In this document: piece by piece, positions 1 through 15,100 of the stretch
Numbering within the stretch: the stretch's first letter is position 1
Layout: each line of letters begins with the position of its first letter
NCBI RefSeq assembly: GCF_003945595.2
Contig: NW_024104344.1
Location: forward strand, 1,686,715-1,750,714
Reading direction: 5' to 3'
DNA length: 64,000 nt
Source of the DNA: Pipra filicauda
Taxonomy: Eukaryota > Chordata > Aves > Passeriformes > Pipridae
The notes under the pieces: generated by a model
Databases searched by the model: none
What the model saw: only the letters and a program-made list of their open reading frames with translations
What the model was told of the DNA's origin: nothing
Position numbers and translations under genes: made by a program

Positions 1-1932
1 CCCCATAGTCTTTCAAATTTCCAGATCTACTTGAAGTAACTGTAATGTGTGTGCAAAAAAGAGAAAATGAGTGACTTGATGGATGCCTTCGGCTTTGAAA
101 TTTTTTACCTGTTAAGTGTTGGAATAGCTGCAACCTACTCTACCTATAGGATGTTTTTTTTCAGAAATACATCTGTGGAGAAACCATATTCTATGTATTC
201 TTTTCTAATACTTTTGCTTACATGTGACTGTTTCACAGTTAGCAGCCCATTTGGCAATGTGTGTGGTATGTACTCCCAAATTTTACTTTTCTTGGAAAGG
301 ACATCTGCAAAAGATTGGCTAAAGGTATTAATTTTCCCTTGGAGGGATGATCATAGTATCACACTGCTTTTTAGCATGCACTTTGTGCTGATACATTGCT
401 GACTTCACAGTTCAAGGGATATGTCCTCTTTGTGAACAGATGCTCCAGATGATAGCCCGAAGTAAAAGGAAGCCTTATCAGAGTAGTTATTATAGAAATA
501 ACTGCACTATATGAAATATTTCTTTCATTCCATACTTGAAATTAATAATGTTATCCAAATTATATTCTTTTAGGATTAAGTATTTTAAGGCTAGACAGCA
601 AAGTACAAAAATCTTTTTTCTTCAAATACCTGCACAAATCTATTAAGCCCTGTGGATTCTTTTTGATTGTAAATGTTGGTACATACAGAGAAGAAGGCTA
701 TGTAGAAGGAAAAATAGTCTGTGGAATATTATGGAGGAAAATGTTCCAAAAGAACATCAGGTCGCATGAGCTTGACTGAACAGGAAGGTTACTTCCTAGT
801 GTTGAGACACTAATAAAATCTTTCCATAGAGTTTTGCAGGGGTCTAAACTTAATTTCTGTTTTCTTAAGAGCAAAAAGTAAATAAATCTTATATAAGTAA
901 AGCTAGTAATTTCTATGTATAATCCAAATCTTAAATGACTAATCAAAGAACATCCATTGCTTCAAATTTGTTACAAAGAAACAAAGAAAAAGCAAATAAA
1001 CAAAACCTTCTGTATTGTAGAGGATATCAGTAATAGTAATAGAGTAAAATTATCAAACATGGACTTCTTCATATCTAACCCTTTCCTTGCACCTATGTTC
1101 ACCCTTCCACTGTCCCTTGGGTTCTTACAGTTGACAACTTCAATTGGACATGGAAGTTTTCAGGATCCTGTTAATGGTAATTGCCTCCACCTCACTGTAG
1201 GAGCTGCTTATTTTTATGTGCTTACTAACACACATTGCAAACTTTGCTCTTTCTTTGCGGGTCTGAAAGTCCGCTCAGTTAAAGCTGAATTTGCTGCATA
1301 GGAAGCATGTATATACTGGATACTTGTTCTCCTTGCTACCTTTAGCTGGTTTTGTCCAGCTCCACATCTACATTCCTTTAACTGTCCGTAGCTGAGTTGT
1401 TTATGGTGCTGGGCTCTCTAGGGTCAACTCTGTGTCTCTTCTCTTAGCATCTCATGCTAGTGCTCCTCTACATTGCAACCAAAGTCCCTGCTTTTAAAGC
1501 CTCTTCTGTCATACCAGGCTTCTATATCTCTACATTACATCATTATGCTACAGCCACAAATATTTTGTTCTACACAGAATAACTGCTTGTTACAACAGTA
1601 TGTACAGGACTACAGTTATACAATACATATTAACCGTAGCCACCTGGTCAGGTTGTTATAGCTAAACAAGCTAAAACAAAGTTCCAGGCAGGTCAAGAAA
1701 ATTTCAAATTAATCCTGGCAGTTCTGAGGCCTTGCAACACCAGCACAAAATTTATAGCCTATTCCTAGCAATACTGTATTTAGTGGGCTACAAGGTTACA
1801 TTGCCTTCTCTGTAGGGGAGCTGGAGAGGAAGAATGCAGTTTCTGAATTCCAGAAAAGGATTTACAGGTTCTTCTTTTTATATACTGAAGAGACAGAACT
1901 CTTTTACACATTTTTAAAGTCTATGGGTTGTT

Positions 1933-1964
<32 letters not shown>
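1933..1964. repeat. (TTAG)8 microsatellite
   Basis: Eight uninterrupted TTAG units. This is not telomeric sequence, which in vertebrates is TTAGGG. Confidence 0.95.
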
Positions 1965-1967
<3 letters not shown>

Positions 1968-2997
1968 GTTTTTCTGAAGTATAGGCATTTCCTGAAGTTC
2001 TTTTGCTGGGATAATATAAACTCAGTACCAACCAGGTTTCTTTCCTTAGCAGTGGCATTCATATTTTCCTTCTGATCAAGATGGCTCTTGAATTTATTAA
2101 ACCGTTATTAGTTAGTATATTTTGCCTGTGAAACACTCTTCTCTGACATATTTTATGTACCATACAAACCATAATAATGATTACTTTTATAAAATGTTCC
2201 TTATCTAAAACATCTTAGAAAGAAGGCAAAAACTATGAAGTTTTTCTTTTAAAACATGTAATCGACCAATCTATATTTATAAACCTGTATATTTACTCTT
2301 ATGGAAGTTTTAGTGTTTGAATGATTGAAAAGCAGACACCATTTGAAACTTCTGTAATTAACATGAAATCTTTTTGCAGTGTACACACCACATCATAATA
2401 TTCTCCAGTATTCTCCAAGTACCATATATATAAGACACATGCATGTGTTTCTTATATTTGGCAATTATTCATGCAGAGCTGTAATGATCTTGAAGATGAA
2501 AGGTTGTATTATAATTTTCTAACTTAATAATCAGTATTGAAAATTCACTGCTTTGCTTGTAATTCAACCCATAAGATTAAGAACAGTTTTAGTACTCGTG
2601 ATTATGTCTATCTCTGTAAAAACAAGGTTTAGCCAGAAAAAATACTGCAAGGGGAAACTGTTTTCAGGCCCAAATAGAAGAGATGGGCCTTTAGAGAGAT
2701 AGAAATAGTCCATTGTTTATGTTTTCAGGTTTGTCTCAAAACATATACTGTTATTAGATCCTTAAAGACTAGACTTTGTACTTTAAAGCATAGCATTGAG
2801 GATATGAGTTATTCTATGAGTTAGGAGGAGAAAAATACCTTAATCTTGCAAGCTCATCTAGATTGCAGTACAGTGATGTGTAACCTGCTGATGCAGACCA
2901 ATTGTCTCTGTAACAGACCTTCTATATCCACCTAGGTCCTTAAATTGGTTTAAGTTTCCGAACTGGGGTTTGAGGTGAAAAAAGTAAACCAACTAAA

Positions 2998-3018
2998 ATA
3001 TATATATATATATATATA
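2998..3018. repeat. (AT)n dinucleotide repeat
   Basis: A run of 21 alternating A and T. Confidence 0.95.
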
Positions 3019-6000
3019 CTTATATAGAAGATCTTTCCTTTTATTTTGCTATCATCTAAGAATAGAAGGGTGATTTATATTTTCCTCAAAAAATAAATTT
3101 GGCTTTGGAAAATTTCTAAGTGCAGCATGAGAACATACACATCTTGATAATAGATAAAACAGCATATTGTCTTATTTATAGCCACTACCTTCCTTTGTAG
3201 ATAATAATTTTAAGACATTAGAGGTTCATATGATGAAATAATTTGCTACCCCTGTTTTTCTATGACTACACCTTATTAAAAGGAGGCTTGAAAATTCCTG
3301 TTTAAAATACTGTAAATGGCATTTAATTGTACTCATTGTACTGAATAATTTATTATTGTTAAGCCTCCCTCTAACCAATTTCAAAGCAGAAACTATGAGG
3401 CCTCTTAAGTGGTTTTCTTTAAAGACATAAAGGGTCCATCATCTCTCCTCCAGCTTCCTCTTGAAGTCTATCTTTTTAAGTTGAAAACAAGGCGGATGAT
3501 GACACTATTAAGTACTGAATAATATTTGAATTCTATAGCTGCATTTAGAAAACACATTCAGTTTGCTGCTGTATACCAGCAACCACTTGTAGGCAATAAA
3601 AATAAGAAATATTTTTTTTTTAAAAAGCATATGCTGCAGAAGCACTCTAACTACTTATTCTGTTTGACTTTGAGGAGATGTCGGGTAGATGTCTTGCATA
3701 AACAATTCTGTTTGCCAGATCTACCAAGTGAGCTGAAGGCAAACATATATTAAAAACTGAGACTTTGAATGGTATAATCTTATATAATGTTTAATCTAAT
3801 ATCAAAACTTCTTGTCTGAAGGCCTAGGTTCCTCCTTAATGCCGCTTTTATGAGTGTGTTCAAATCACAGTCTTTACTCTGCATGTAATGAATTCAATTT
3901 TGTACTGAATGCTTGTGGCCAACTTATTAGTTTTTTTTCTCAATTTTTTTAATCACTCCTTAGATATTCACATTTTTCATATTTAACCTCCCTCCCTTCC
4001 CCCAGCCTTTATTTTCCCTCTTAAAAAAATTAAGCCCCCTAAATCTCACTTCAGAGGGTAGAAGAGTGAGGGATGTTTTTGTGGATGTTTGGGGTTTTGT
4101 TTCATTTTGGTTTTCTGGAGTTCAGGAAAGCCAGCGGGCTGCAGCCAGTCAGACTACATTCTATTATACAATTACCCTGAGAGTCTTAAGTGCCCACTAG
4201 GGACCCAAGAGCACTCAGTGAAAGAGTGGTGTTGAGGTGTGCTGTGGCACTAAAAGGAATAAAAGATGCTTTGGATACTGTAAAGTTAAACTGATCTTTA
4301 CAGTGACAAGTGACAGCAATAGATAAGGTCACTGATAATTTTACCCTTCTACTTAGTGCTGCATCTTTGACCCAAGGCAAATAATCATCCTCCCTCCGTC
4401 CTTATGCAAACTATGGCTAAATTTGACCAGGGTAATGGAGACTGACACATCTGTGGTGACAGAAGTTAGTCTTTTCACCTTCCTACATGCATTCTTCTCC
4501 AGCAGTATTCAGTTAAAGTTGCAAATACTTCTGAGAATAACTTCTTTGAGTTATGACCAAAGCATGTTAAAATTTCCCAGGTAAGCATCTGTGAACATGA
4601 GTCAAAATTCATATTACTTTTAAATAAGGATGAAGGGCTTTGTGGGCTAGGCACTAGATTTCACAAAAAGTCTCCAGGGAAACTTGAAAAGTGCAAGTAT
4701 TTTATCAATATATTTCTTACAAGGAATTCAGCACTCCAGATTATCATTTATATTGCAGAAAATCCCAAGTAATGCTCTTCAGGATCTAGTATTTGACTTT
4801 TGTTTCAGTTACAACTGGTCTCCTGAACACTTGTCATTTTTCATAGATCAATTTGCAAGACATAAACCAAATGTTAAAGTGGTGTTGTTGCCTATTTAAT
4901 GGCTGAAAGGATTGTAGGTGAAGAAATAAAATTCAGAGAGCCTGTGCCATTAAAAATGTGTGTGAAAAAAGTTTAATTAACTTCAAGCAAAAAATACATT
5001 TAAAAGATAAAAAAAATTCTTGACTTTCACTTAATTCTCCATTATGGGCCATACTTGATAAAATATTTTACAGCTAAACTTTATGCATATGTTGAACTCA
5101 TTCAGCAAAACACTCTGGCCTTGCCAAATTAAGGTTGTTGGTACTCTGTAGTAAATTCTGTGTCCTTAGTCCTGGAAGCTAGTTAAATTCTTAATGCTTA
5201 TTGATTTCGTTGAAGGTTATTCTGTTACTAGACTATGCTTTGGTGTGCTTACAGAAAGCCACATTGTTAAAGTAAAACTGCATTTCCCTACATATTTGTT
5301 TAAAAGCAATATTAATTGAGCATGCAATACCTTATGTCCAGTTTAGTAAGTCCAGAGACAGTTTGTGCAACCCTCAGCTGCTCATTAGCAGTTGGATTGC
5401 TTCAGTTGTTAATGTATTTCAGGGTAGAACTAAAGTAGGTGAACAGGCATGGTTTGTATTTTGACTCTTCATCATTCTGTTTAAACATGTGCATTTGAAT
5501 TTTATGCATTTGAGGAGTCTATCCTGTCTTAATGTCAAAATGTCATGTGGTGAAAAATTGTGCAAGTTTCTAAAAAAAACTAAATTAAATGAATATATTA
5601 ATTAATATTTTATGCTTTGCATTATGATTTTCAAATCTGTATTTAAAAGTAGGCCACTGAACTTTCATTTTATTGAAGTAGTAGAGCAAATGATGTCATA
5701 TAAATCGCACAAAGAATGTTTACAAAAACCTCTCTACTCTTTAACATGCACAACTTGCTTCGTCTGCCCTTTTCATGGCTCTGTAAATTCTGTCATTTGC
5801 CACAGTGGTTTCCACTAGGAAATTAAGTAAAACAAAGCTATTTTTATAATCTAATATAAAATTAAGAGTTAGTTTATCTGCTAATTCTACTAAATTCTAT
5901 TGAAAAGTATCATTATTTAAGGGTACTGCTTTAATCATATAGAAGTTTCTTACTATTTGCATTGATGAAGATGATTTAGATTTGACTTTTTTTTAACTTT

Positions 6001-6326
6001 ACCTTGTCATCATTAGCAACAAAAAAATTTCATATTTTATTTTTAATGTATAAATAAGTTATTAATGAGTTTAAATACAATCATAAATTTTAGAACTCTA
6101 AACAAATATTGAAAAATATATTTTTTTAAGTTACTGATCATTTTAGCAGTGGGGTAATCTAATCACTGTTTAGAATAATTACAATAGCCTGAAGGATTTT
6201 TTGAGATTTTGTAGAAAATTAAAAAGTTTGTGCTACATGTAAAATACTAAATATTGGTTCCTCTGTGTTTTATGCACACATGTGTAACTTCTATTCCATT
6301 TATGAAAATTTTGGGGGGGTTATGGG

Positions 6327-6374
6327 GTTTTTTGTTTGGTTTTGTTTGATTTTGTTTGGTTTGGTTTGGTTTGT
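6327..6374. repeat. G/T-rich (TTTGG/TTTTG)n repeat
   Basis: Imperfect TTTGG and TTTTG units, preceded by GGGGGGG at about 6313. On the opposite strand it is CAAA-rich. Confidence 0.85.
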
Positions 6375-9060
6375 GGAGCATTGTGACCATAGATCTGTTT
6401 AGTACTTTCTGGCTAAATATATTGACTATATAGTAGAAAACTAAAATGGCCTTATTTATGAGTTTACATTATTCTGTTAAGCACAAAGGATTTACAAGTA
6501 GAATAACCTAACAGAGGATTTGAACAGTGTTTTAGATCAGAACATTTGAGAAATAAGACGAAAATTCTATGCTTATATAAAATGGCACATGTGTCAGGAC
6601 CTATTTTGACTTTTTAGGGAAGGCTAACGCAAAGCTGATACAGAAATCAAGAAAATATTTTATTTCTTAGTATAGGTCTTATGACGTGGAGGCTGAAGGA
6701 GATGGTAACTCATTTCATCATGGAGTGACTAAATTTGTGTAAAATTGTTTCCAGAAAAATATTTTACAGACAGAGAATTTTTTTTAAAAGAGATCTTCTG
6801 TTTTTTGTATGGCAAATAATAGGATGATAATTGGAGTAGCTCAACATTTATGCACCTATGTGTAGGAAGTGTCCTATATCTATGAAGCTATCTAAGGGAA
6901 GATCACTTTCCACTCTTCAAGTAGTGAAAAAGACTTAAACAATGTATTTTTTAAAGAATAGTATTAAATAATGTACTAGGAAAATCACATAGCTGTAACA
7001 AGAATCCTTATTAAATTGTTTAGAGGTGTAAGATAGAAAAAGTACTTCAGACCACTAGCAGGAAGACTTTACTTAAGCTTTAACCATCTTTTTTCAGTTC
7101 CTTACCAATGCTGCGCTTCATTCATATGCCGACTCCTCTATGTCTCTGTGTTACATCTTCTGAAATATCTCAGCTTTGTCTATCTCAAGGTTCACAGAGT
7201 CCTTTCTTTTGATCAGCTTCTATTATCAGTCATCAGACACATCCTTGCCAGCCATTGGTAGAAGTGATCAGTAAAAGGAATTTCTGTCACATGTTGAGAT
7301 ATCAATGTATTCTTTTGTCCTCAATCTTCTCAAAAGTGAAAATAGAGATCCCCATTTTTTCTGACGGATAATTGTATCAAAAATACCCTAGTATACATCA
7401 GAATATTTTGCTTGAGTAACGTTAACACTAAACTGTATGTTCATCAAATTATCTGGTGACTGTTGAAGGCACTGGGTCATTGCCTCTTTTATCCCATTCT
7501 TCTTTATAGTTCCTGCTTTCTTTCACCCCAACTAAATGGGTAGATTACACTGAACACATGCTAATTTTTCACTTCACCCTGAATTTCTAGTGGGAAATGT
7601 TGAGCAGAAACCCCCCTCCAGAAACCTCTTTCAAATAATGAGTTTGGATAAAATCACTTTTTCTTTGAGAGAAATGTTCTATGAATGCAGTGTAGTTACA
7701 GTATATGGAAAATCCTGTGGAGATTTAAAAAGAAAATAGATTCTCAAATCTGGTTATGGCCCTTTGGCTCCACTAAGACTCTTCTAATGGCTTTATCCAA
7801 CCATAAATAACCAGAGGAACATTCTCCTGCAGGCACATCTGTGCCACTGATGAGACGTTAGTTTTTCCCCTTAGGCTCTGGTGCTGGTAGGAGGCATGTT
7901 GAGAGTGATACAGCTGACCTTCATCACTGCGGATGACTCCTGTACTGGTATTGGCTTCATTAAAACCCTGGTGTCACTAACACTAGTGTGGTCATGGAAC
8001 ACATTGTCAGATAAGGAATACCTGCTCTCTAAAGCCCATCATCATTTGCAATGAGCGGGAACTGTGTGTTTTGGTTGTAGCTTAATTCTGAATCCATATG
8101 CAAGAGTTTGTGGGCCAGTCTGTAAAGTGTAGTTACTTGCTCAGGACATTCTCAGTAAGGAAATCTGCCATTTTAGTATTACTCCATGAATACTCAAACA
8201 TAGCCAGGTACATTTATTAGCAAAGACTACTGCTTAGTGAGGAAAGTCAGTACTTTTAATGGAGAAATCTTCAGATGAAGATGGCAGTTATGCCTTTGTC
8301 TGCCTCATATGAGATTTATTCTGTCCCATTTACTTTTCTAAGAGCTTTCTGTCCCTCCAGACCTGGGATGCAGAGCAGCGTATGCTGAACCACTGTGCCA
8401 AGTGGCTCACAGCCAACTTTTGCTGTTCCTTTTTCTCTCTCATAACACTGAAATAGTCTTTTCTCAGGCAAATGAAACCATCTATCAGCATGATTGGTTG
8501 TTAAGTTCTCCAAACGATAATTCTTTTGAAATGTTTTTTGTTAACCAAGGAATCCTCTTAATGGAGTTTTAGGTTAATCTGAAGGAGTCTGCCATTAGAT
8601 TTTTGTACAGCAATCTTCATTCTCCAGCCTTCCTGAACTTTGTCAACTGTGCATCTTGCAATGGTATTTCCACTGCTAAAATGCAGCCATTTCTGGAGTT
8701 TACACTGGGTAAATTCAGGTGAAATCAGAAGCTGGACACTTAAACTATCTTTCTTCTGCTCAAAGTGAGCTTTGCAGGAACTAAACACCCAGTTAATGGT
8801 TTATTTTTGAAAGTTGAAGTTCATAATATTGCCTCGTAGTTGTCATTTGTTCACTGACTATTGCAGGAGTGTAACATTCTAGGTTGTCGAGTCTTTCTCT
8901 GGCTGAACTGAACATTTTCTCAACCAGGTTGTCTTTGAAGACTCTCAGTGAACTGGGTTAGGTTATAATATGTACTTGCCCCTCATCAATAGTGTAGTAA
9001 AAGACTTTATTTTCCCCAAAATTTAAAAGAGCTTTCAAATTGTTGGCTCTGAGAGTAAAT

Positions 9061-9100
9061 TACTAAATTAACTAATTAATTAATTAGTAAATTAACTAGA
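9061..9100. repeat. AT-rich palindrome and repeat (TAAT type)
   Basis: The core CTAATTAATTAATTAG at 9072..9087 is a perfect 16-bp palindrome, flanked by ACTAAATTAA and AGTAAATTAA copies. TAAT cores are the homeodomain consensus, but such sequence is common in AT-rich DNA. Confidence 0.7.
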
Positions 9101-12100
9101 GGTCTGCAACTACAGCAATTTTGGCTATTTTCTTGGGAGAAAGGGCTAATCAGTCTTATAGCATTCTGCAAATCCATTTTTGTTTGAAGAAAAGCAAAAT
9201 ATAAAAGTCAGATGAGCCAGCTCAAGGAGAAGGGTGTGTGAAAGAGAGAGATGGTGTAGGGTTCTTTCTGGATCTCAATAAGAAAGGTCAGACAACAAAT
9301 GGCTCAATAAAACAGTTGTTTTAATAAGACAGAATAAAAGGAAAAATGCAGATAGAGAGTAAATCTTGTATCCCTCCAGATGCTGGGACCCCTGCTTTCA
9401 TGTAACATCGGATTGATCCCAGATGGGTTTTTGCATTGCATGCTCTGCAGATCTTGTCTGTGGCTGAATATCTTCTTTTTTGGTCATTCAAATGATCATT
9501 GACATACAATGGTTTTCTGTTCAGGATCACTAGAGAGATACTTAGTTAAGAGCTAGTACTGTCAGGAACAAATTAGAAGCATCAGAAGGCATGTAATTGG
9601 ATCCAAGTTGGTGGAATTGCTGCTTCTGAAACACAGCTATTTATGTCAAAAAGCTACAGTATACAGTAAAACAGTGTTTTATAGCCTACTGAAGATTTTA
9701 TGCATGAGGAGAAAAGCAATGTTTAATCCCTATGGTCTAATAAGTAAAAGGTTGTTAAAGTGGGGTGTGATTTTACTTCTTTTAGAGACAATGACAAATG
9801 TCCCATCGATTTATATGAGTGAAGTAAATTTTTTATAGAAAAAGCTGACTAGCACTTCCAACAAAACATATTTCTTAAGCTTTAAATTCTGTGTTAATTC
9901 TCAAGCTTAACTACTCCTAGAATTTCTCAATAAAATCTGATTATAGACTGATCCTTTGCTAATGCCTATTCTATTAGCAAATATACAAATACATCTTAGA
10001 AAGCAGGTGAACACTTGATTTCATTCTGTGTTGGTAGTTTTAATGCGTATTGTAGATGCAACAGCAAATTATTGAACACTAGTTGGGAACAGCTTGCATT
10101 CATAGCAGGTCATAAGGCTTAAGCTTTCATGACTGCAGCATATGTTGCACATTGGGGAACTTGCCCCATGACCTTCCATTCCTTGGCATTCTGTGGCAGT
10201 TGTGATTGCTGACCAAGATAGTATCCTGCTTATCTTCTGACTTATTCTAAGTGAAAATTGCTTTGAATGATGTCGCTGAAAGCTCATATGGGAGATTTTC
10301 TTAATTTTTGTTCAGGGTAATTGGATGGCAATTTTAGTAAGAATTGTATAATATTCTAAAATATTGTATAATATTCATTTCTGATGCAAACCCCCTTAAT
10401 ATTTTTTTTCTATAACTTATTAGATCCCCACATTTGTTTTGTATGCTGTTTTTATCCACAACTGGTTCTGCTGACTTGGTTCACTCTCACTGTTGTGAGA
10501 GTTGTACTCCTTCTCAATATCAATAACACTATATTGACACAATAGACTATACTTGCTTGTTGTCTGATGTTCGATTTATGAATGGACCCGTGTTGTTTCG
10601 TTCCTATAAATACAGAGATATGTACTGTCATCTGTACACAAGCCTTCCTATATTGATTGCCATGGTAAGGATCTGCCAACTACAGTATAATAACACAAGT
10701 TTTCTGTGCTGTGTAGTATGAAACTGGGAAGTTTTTTCGGATAAAATGCAAGAGATCACATCGACCTTTAAAGCTGAAGTGATTTTACCTTATATATACA
10801 ATATATAGTGTATACCTTGTATACATAGTATATAATATACATCCTTTTTACACAGTAATCTTGAAAGCCTGCAAACTAGTTTTTATTGATAGGTCATATG
10901 TTAGTCAGATCGTGGAACTGGTAGACAGGGTAGTTGTGGGACAATAATTAGGCAGTCAGAGAAGCTTTGGAGAACATTTTAGATCTGCCTACCTTGTGTA
11001 AGTATGTTGAACTCTCAAGAAAAATGCAGCATATTACTTAAAATTTGGGTTGACATAACAAGTATGGCAGTTCGTACTTATACCGCTTTGAACACTAGCT
11101 TCTGGAATTGCAGAACTAGAATAAAGTTGTGGGTTCTTTCCACCTTGCACATGCGTAATGACTATTGGTTATTATACAATTTCTGAATGGGAAAGAGAAC
11201 CATCATGAAGGGTCCTGAGTCATTGCAGCTGCATTGTGATTTACCCTGTATGGCTGCAAAAGCTGTTCACTAATCACCATCTAAAAGCTGGTTCAGCTAA
11301 ATGTTACACAACCTTTTCATTGGGTTAGTGTTTGTGGTTCATACTCAGGTAGCTGTTACCACCAAATTGTGTTGTTATTCTTAAAGGGAAACCTGTAAGA
11401 CAAGAAAGAAAAACCTGAATAGTATTAATATTTTTAGAAACAGTTTCATTTCATATTGCAACTGTTAGTGGAACGTCAACATGGAGTTTTCTCCCAAAAA
11501 ACCCAGGCAAAATTGTCAGTCATAAGAGAAATTTTTCCTTATGTTCCACAGAATTAAGTGGACCCAGTTAGAACACAAGGGAAGAACGTAGAAGTAGATA
11601 CTCACTTAGCTACTTACCAGAAACAGAGTATTGACAAGGGCCATGAATGCATTTAGTGGACTGCGGGTACTGCCTGCAAAACCTCTGAGATACCAGTATA
11701 ACCACACAGACTAGGGACATCTTCTATAAAATATTACAAATTCTTCCAAAAGAAGAGAATTACTAGAATAAGAATCAGAGTTTGGGGAACGTAATTATTG
11801 AGGGCAAGATCCTGTAGTTGAAAATTCATGCTCCAATTCAAAGGGCTAATTGTGCTTCACAGTAGAAATGTAAAAGGACAGTGAACCTACTATAAATAGA
11901 TCATCAGGACACTGCTAGAGCTTCTTGTCTCTAGAATTAAGAATGTTGCCAAATTGAACAGAATGTGTCAGAGCTCTTATTCATAGTCAAATGATTTGTG
12001 GGAAAGAAAGAGGAAATATTGTATATGAGTGCAACTGATTAGCAGAAGTTTTAATTTTATATAAATTACTTGCAAAGCATTTAGAAAAAAAAAGTTATGA

Positions 12101-15100
12101 AAACACTTTTTTCTTCTATGTCTAAACTTTTGGCTGTAGTGTTTAAATGTCTTTAAATTCTTCAGATCATGAAGAACTTGGGGAAGAGAAAAAGCAATCT
12201 AGTGAATTGTTCTATATTCTCTGTTTTGCATAAAGGTGAATGCACCTTGGATACTCACTGTGATTGTACTGGACATGATATAGTCAGACACTACTGATTC
12301 ATGAGGTTTTAGACTATGGATCACAGTTTCACTAAAGACTAGGGCAATTTAGTAGAAACTGTGGTCACTAGTTACTTCGTTATCAAGATTACACCGTCTA
12401 TTTTTTTTTTCTTAAAAATATATGCCTCAATTAAAAATTAATTTAAGAATTTTTTTTAAATTAAAGTTAGACTAAATTATCACAGAAATGCCATTTTATC
12501 CTCACTATGTCAGTTGGCCAAGAAAACTTCAATTTTCTACCTTTCATACTTTTCACTGTTCTGTTAGAATGGGTAGAATAGGCATGTTAAAATTATAAAA
12601 TAGTTCTGAATTTTTACAGATTGAATGCAAATTGATTTTTTTCCAGTTATAAAGTTCAAATATTTTCTAGAACTTGATTTCCATATACCAACCCCATGAC
12701 AGTGTCAAATAACCAAATTATCTCTTTCAAGAAATTTATTTTCTTTTTTTCACCATCCATAAGGGAAAATCTTCCACAGAGACTCATGTGAAGTAGTCAA
12801 TACTTGCAACTAGGTTGAATTTCTTTAGCTGTGTCTTACTTCCAGGTTTTCTGTGGTTGTAGGTCCTCACCCAATAGCCTGGTTGCTTCTCCCAAGCCCT
12901 CCTCCAAAATGATACTGTTAGATGCCAGAGGTTATGGAAGATGCCTTTCTTTTTAAAGCACGATCTGGTTAAGTGCTTCTGTGGAAGATGTTCCCCATAG
13001 CAAAGTATAGCAATGAGTTGAATATTTTGCTTCTTCAATTGCAATGGAACACATACTCTTTTTAAGTTAAATGTATCTATGGATCCTGAACTGCTTATTA
13101 CTAGTTAAAATAATAAATTTAGAGTTCAGCTAACATCAAAGCAAATCTCCTGGTTTTTCCAATTATGCTTCTGTTCAGGAAATACCCCACTGACTTTCAT
13201 AACCCACTTGCATTCAATTTCCTTAGAAAGTAGAAGGCAAGAAAAGAAGAAGTGGTGGTATCCTACTAGTATAATATCTGTAGGCAGTTGCTTCAAATAA
13301 ATAATTATTTTATTTTACCTGAGATTCATGGTGCTTCTTTTTTTCATAAAACAGCACAGAAGAGCTCTTCACAGTTTCAGGAGAAAGGTAGAAAGCTTTT
13401 GTGAAAACACAGTGGACTTTTTGTCTTAAGAGCCTGGGTTTTGAGTAAAAATCCTGAAATGCTAACTAATTATCAAAAAGAAGAAAGAGAAACATACCAA
13501 CTAATTGCTGCAGTAGGACTTCTTGAACTTCAAGAACAAGGAAAAAATGAATATTGTTCTTGCTTCATTGTAATTGTTCAGATTTAGCAGCAAAATACCA
13601 GTTCAATTAAACAAGTTAAACTTAAAATATACAAATCCAAGTAAGTAAAAAAAAAAAAACAAACCAAAACTTTGAGCATTAAGTAGATGAGAGATAAAAG
13701 TCAGATGTAGGAAGACATGATTGGAGAAGACGTGTTATAAATATGGAGGTAGAATATGCAAGATATAGACATAAGAGTTAGGATATGTAGCCTAAAATAA
13801 ATAATATAACTTTAGTATCATAAAAAATCAAATAGCTGTATTTGTACCATGACAAAAGAGATGTATACCTCATTGTCGAAAAGAAGAATCTGATAGGATA
13901 TCTGGAAGATTAAAAATGCCTGCAACTCAGCAAAACTTCTCCATGGTTAGTGTTTCATAAAGGTCATAGGTAGGCTCATAAACTGGCTGAGCTAATGCTA
14001 GTAGATGCAGTCAATATTATCAAAATCTTGAGGGTCTGCTAAATCCAAACTAAAATCAAATTAAAAGAGGCTCTGTTTACAGTGATGTTTCCAATGGAAC
14101 ACCTGAGTGTCACAATCTTGCAAGCACATGAAAAAACAGAGATGATAGAAGCAAATCAGAGCCTGAAATCAACCTGGGCCTTTAAGGTGACAGTATCACT
14201 TTAAATGATTAGGAGAGAATGAGATCTTGAGGTTACAATTTGTTATTGTTCGAATAGATTCAGAGTTGCTCTGGCTTATAGCTGATGCCTAGGCTTGGAC
14301 TTACAGACCATAATATCAGTTTGACAAACTGCTCCTGTGTAAACCACAGGAAAAAAATAATGTGAAGTACTACAAACATATTATAGAGTAAGATGTAGAA
14401 TATTTTTACAGGTAAAAATAATTCAATTCATTTTTGTCACATGTAGAAGCTACTAATCAGTTATAAGAAAATACCTTTTCTTTGAATGTGCACTGTTTAA
14501 CTAATTTTAATTAAAGATGGAGACTTGGCAGAGCAGACTTTGCATATTTGTGGAAATCTGAGTTCTTTAAATGGAATTATACTTTTAATATGAAAGTTTC
14601 ATAAACATCAGAAGAACTACATTAGTCTATGCGTGTTAGTCAAAGTGAAACAGACTGGTCTTCTCATTAATTAATCTTATTATTTAATGAATAGTACTGG
14701 TGATGGAGTTACAGAATTTGTCACAAAGAAATCACAACATTGAAACAGCAAGAGAATGATGATCCTTCTCTTTTTCTCATCAGTATACTGTCTATGAAAG
14801 GCTAATACAATTTCAGTACAAAATTTATGGAATTGCAAGAGTGGCAGGAGTATACATAAGAGAGAACAGAAAGACTTGAAGAGAATAATAATTGTCCCCT
14901 CAATTCAAAGCTATTTCTCTTAGATTCAGTCATCTGAATATGATTTCATATCTCAAAAACAATTCTCTGCTTATTGTTTTTACCTGTTTCATTTTCTTTA
15001 AGGTGATATCTTGTAGAAAAATAGGAGTAGATAGTGCTGGATAATAAAATAAATATCCTAATAGCATTTGAAATGTTACTAGGATGCTCATAGTCAGAAA

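Noticed and set aside
1933..1964. TTAG repeat as possible interstitial telomere
   Set aside because: The vertebrate telomere unit is TTAGGG. This is a plain TTAG microsatellite.
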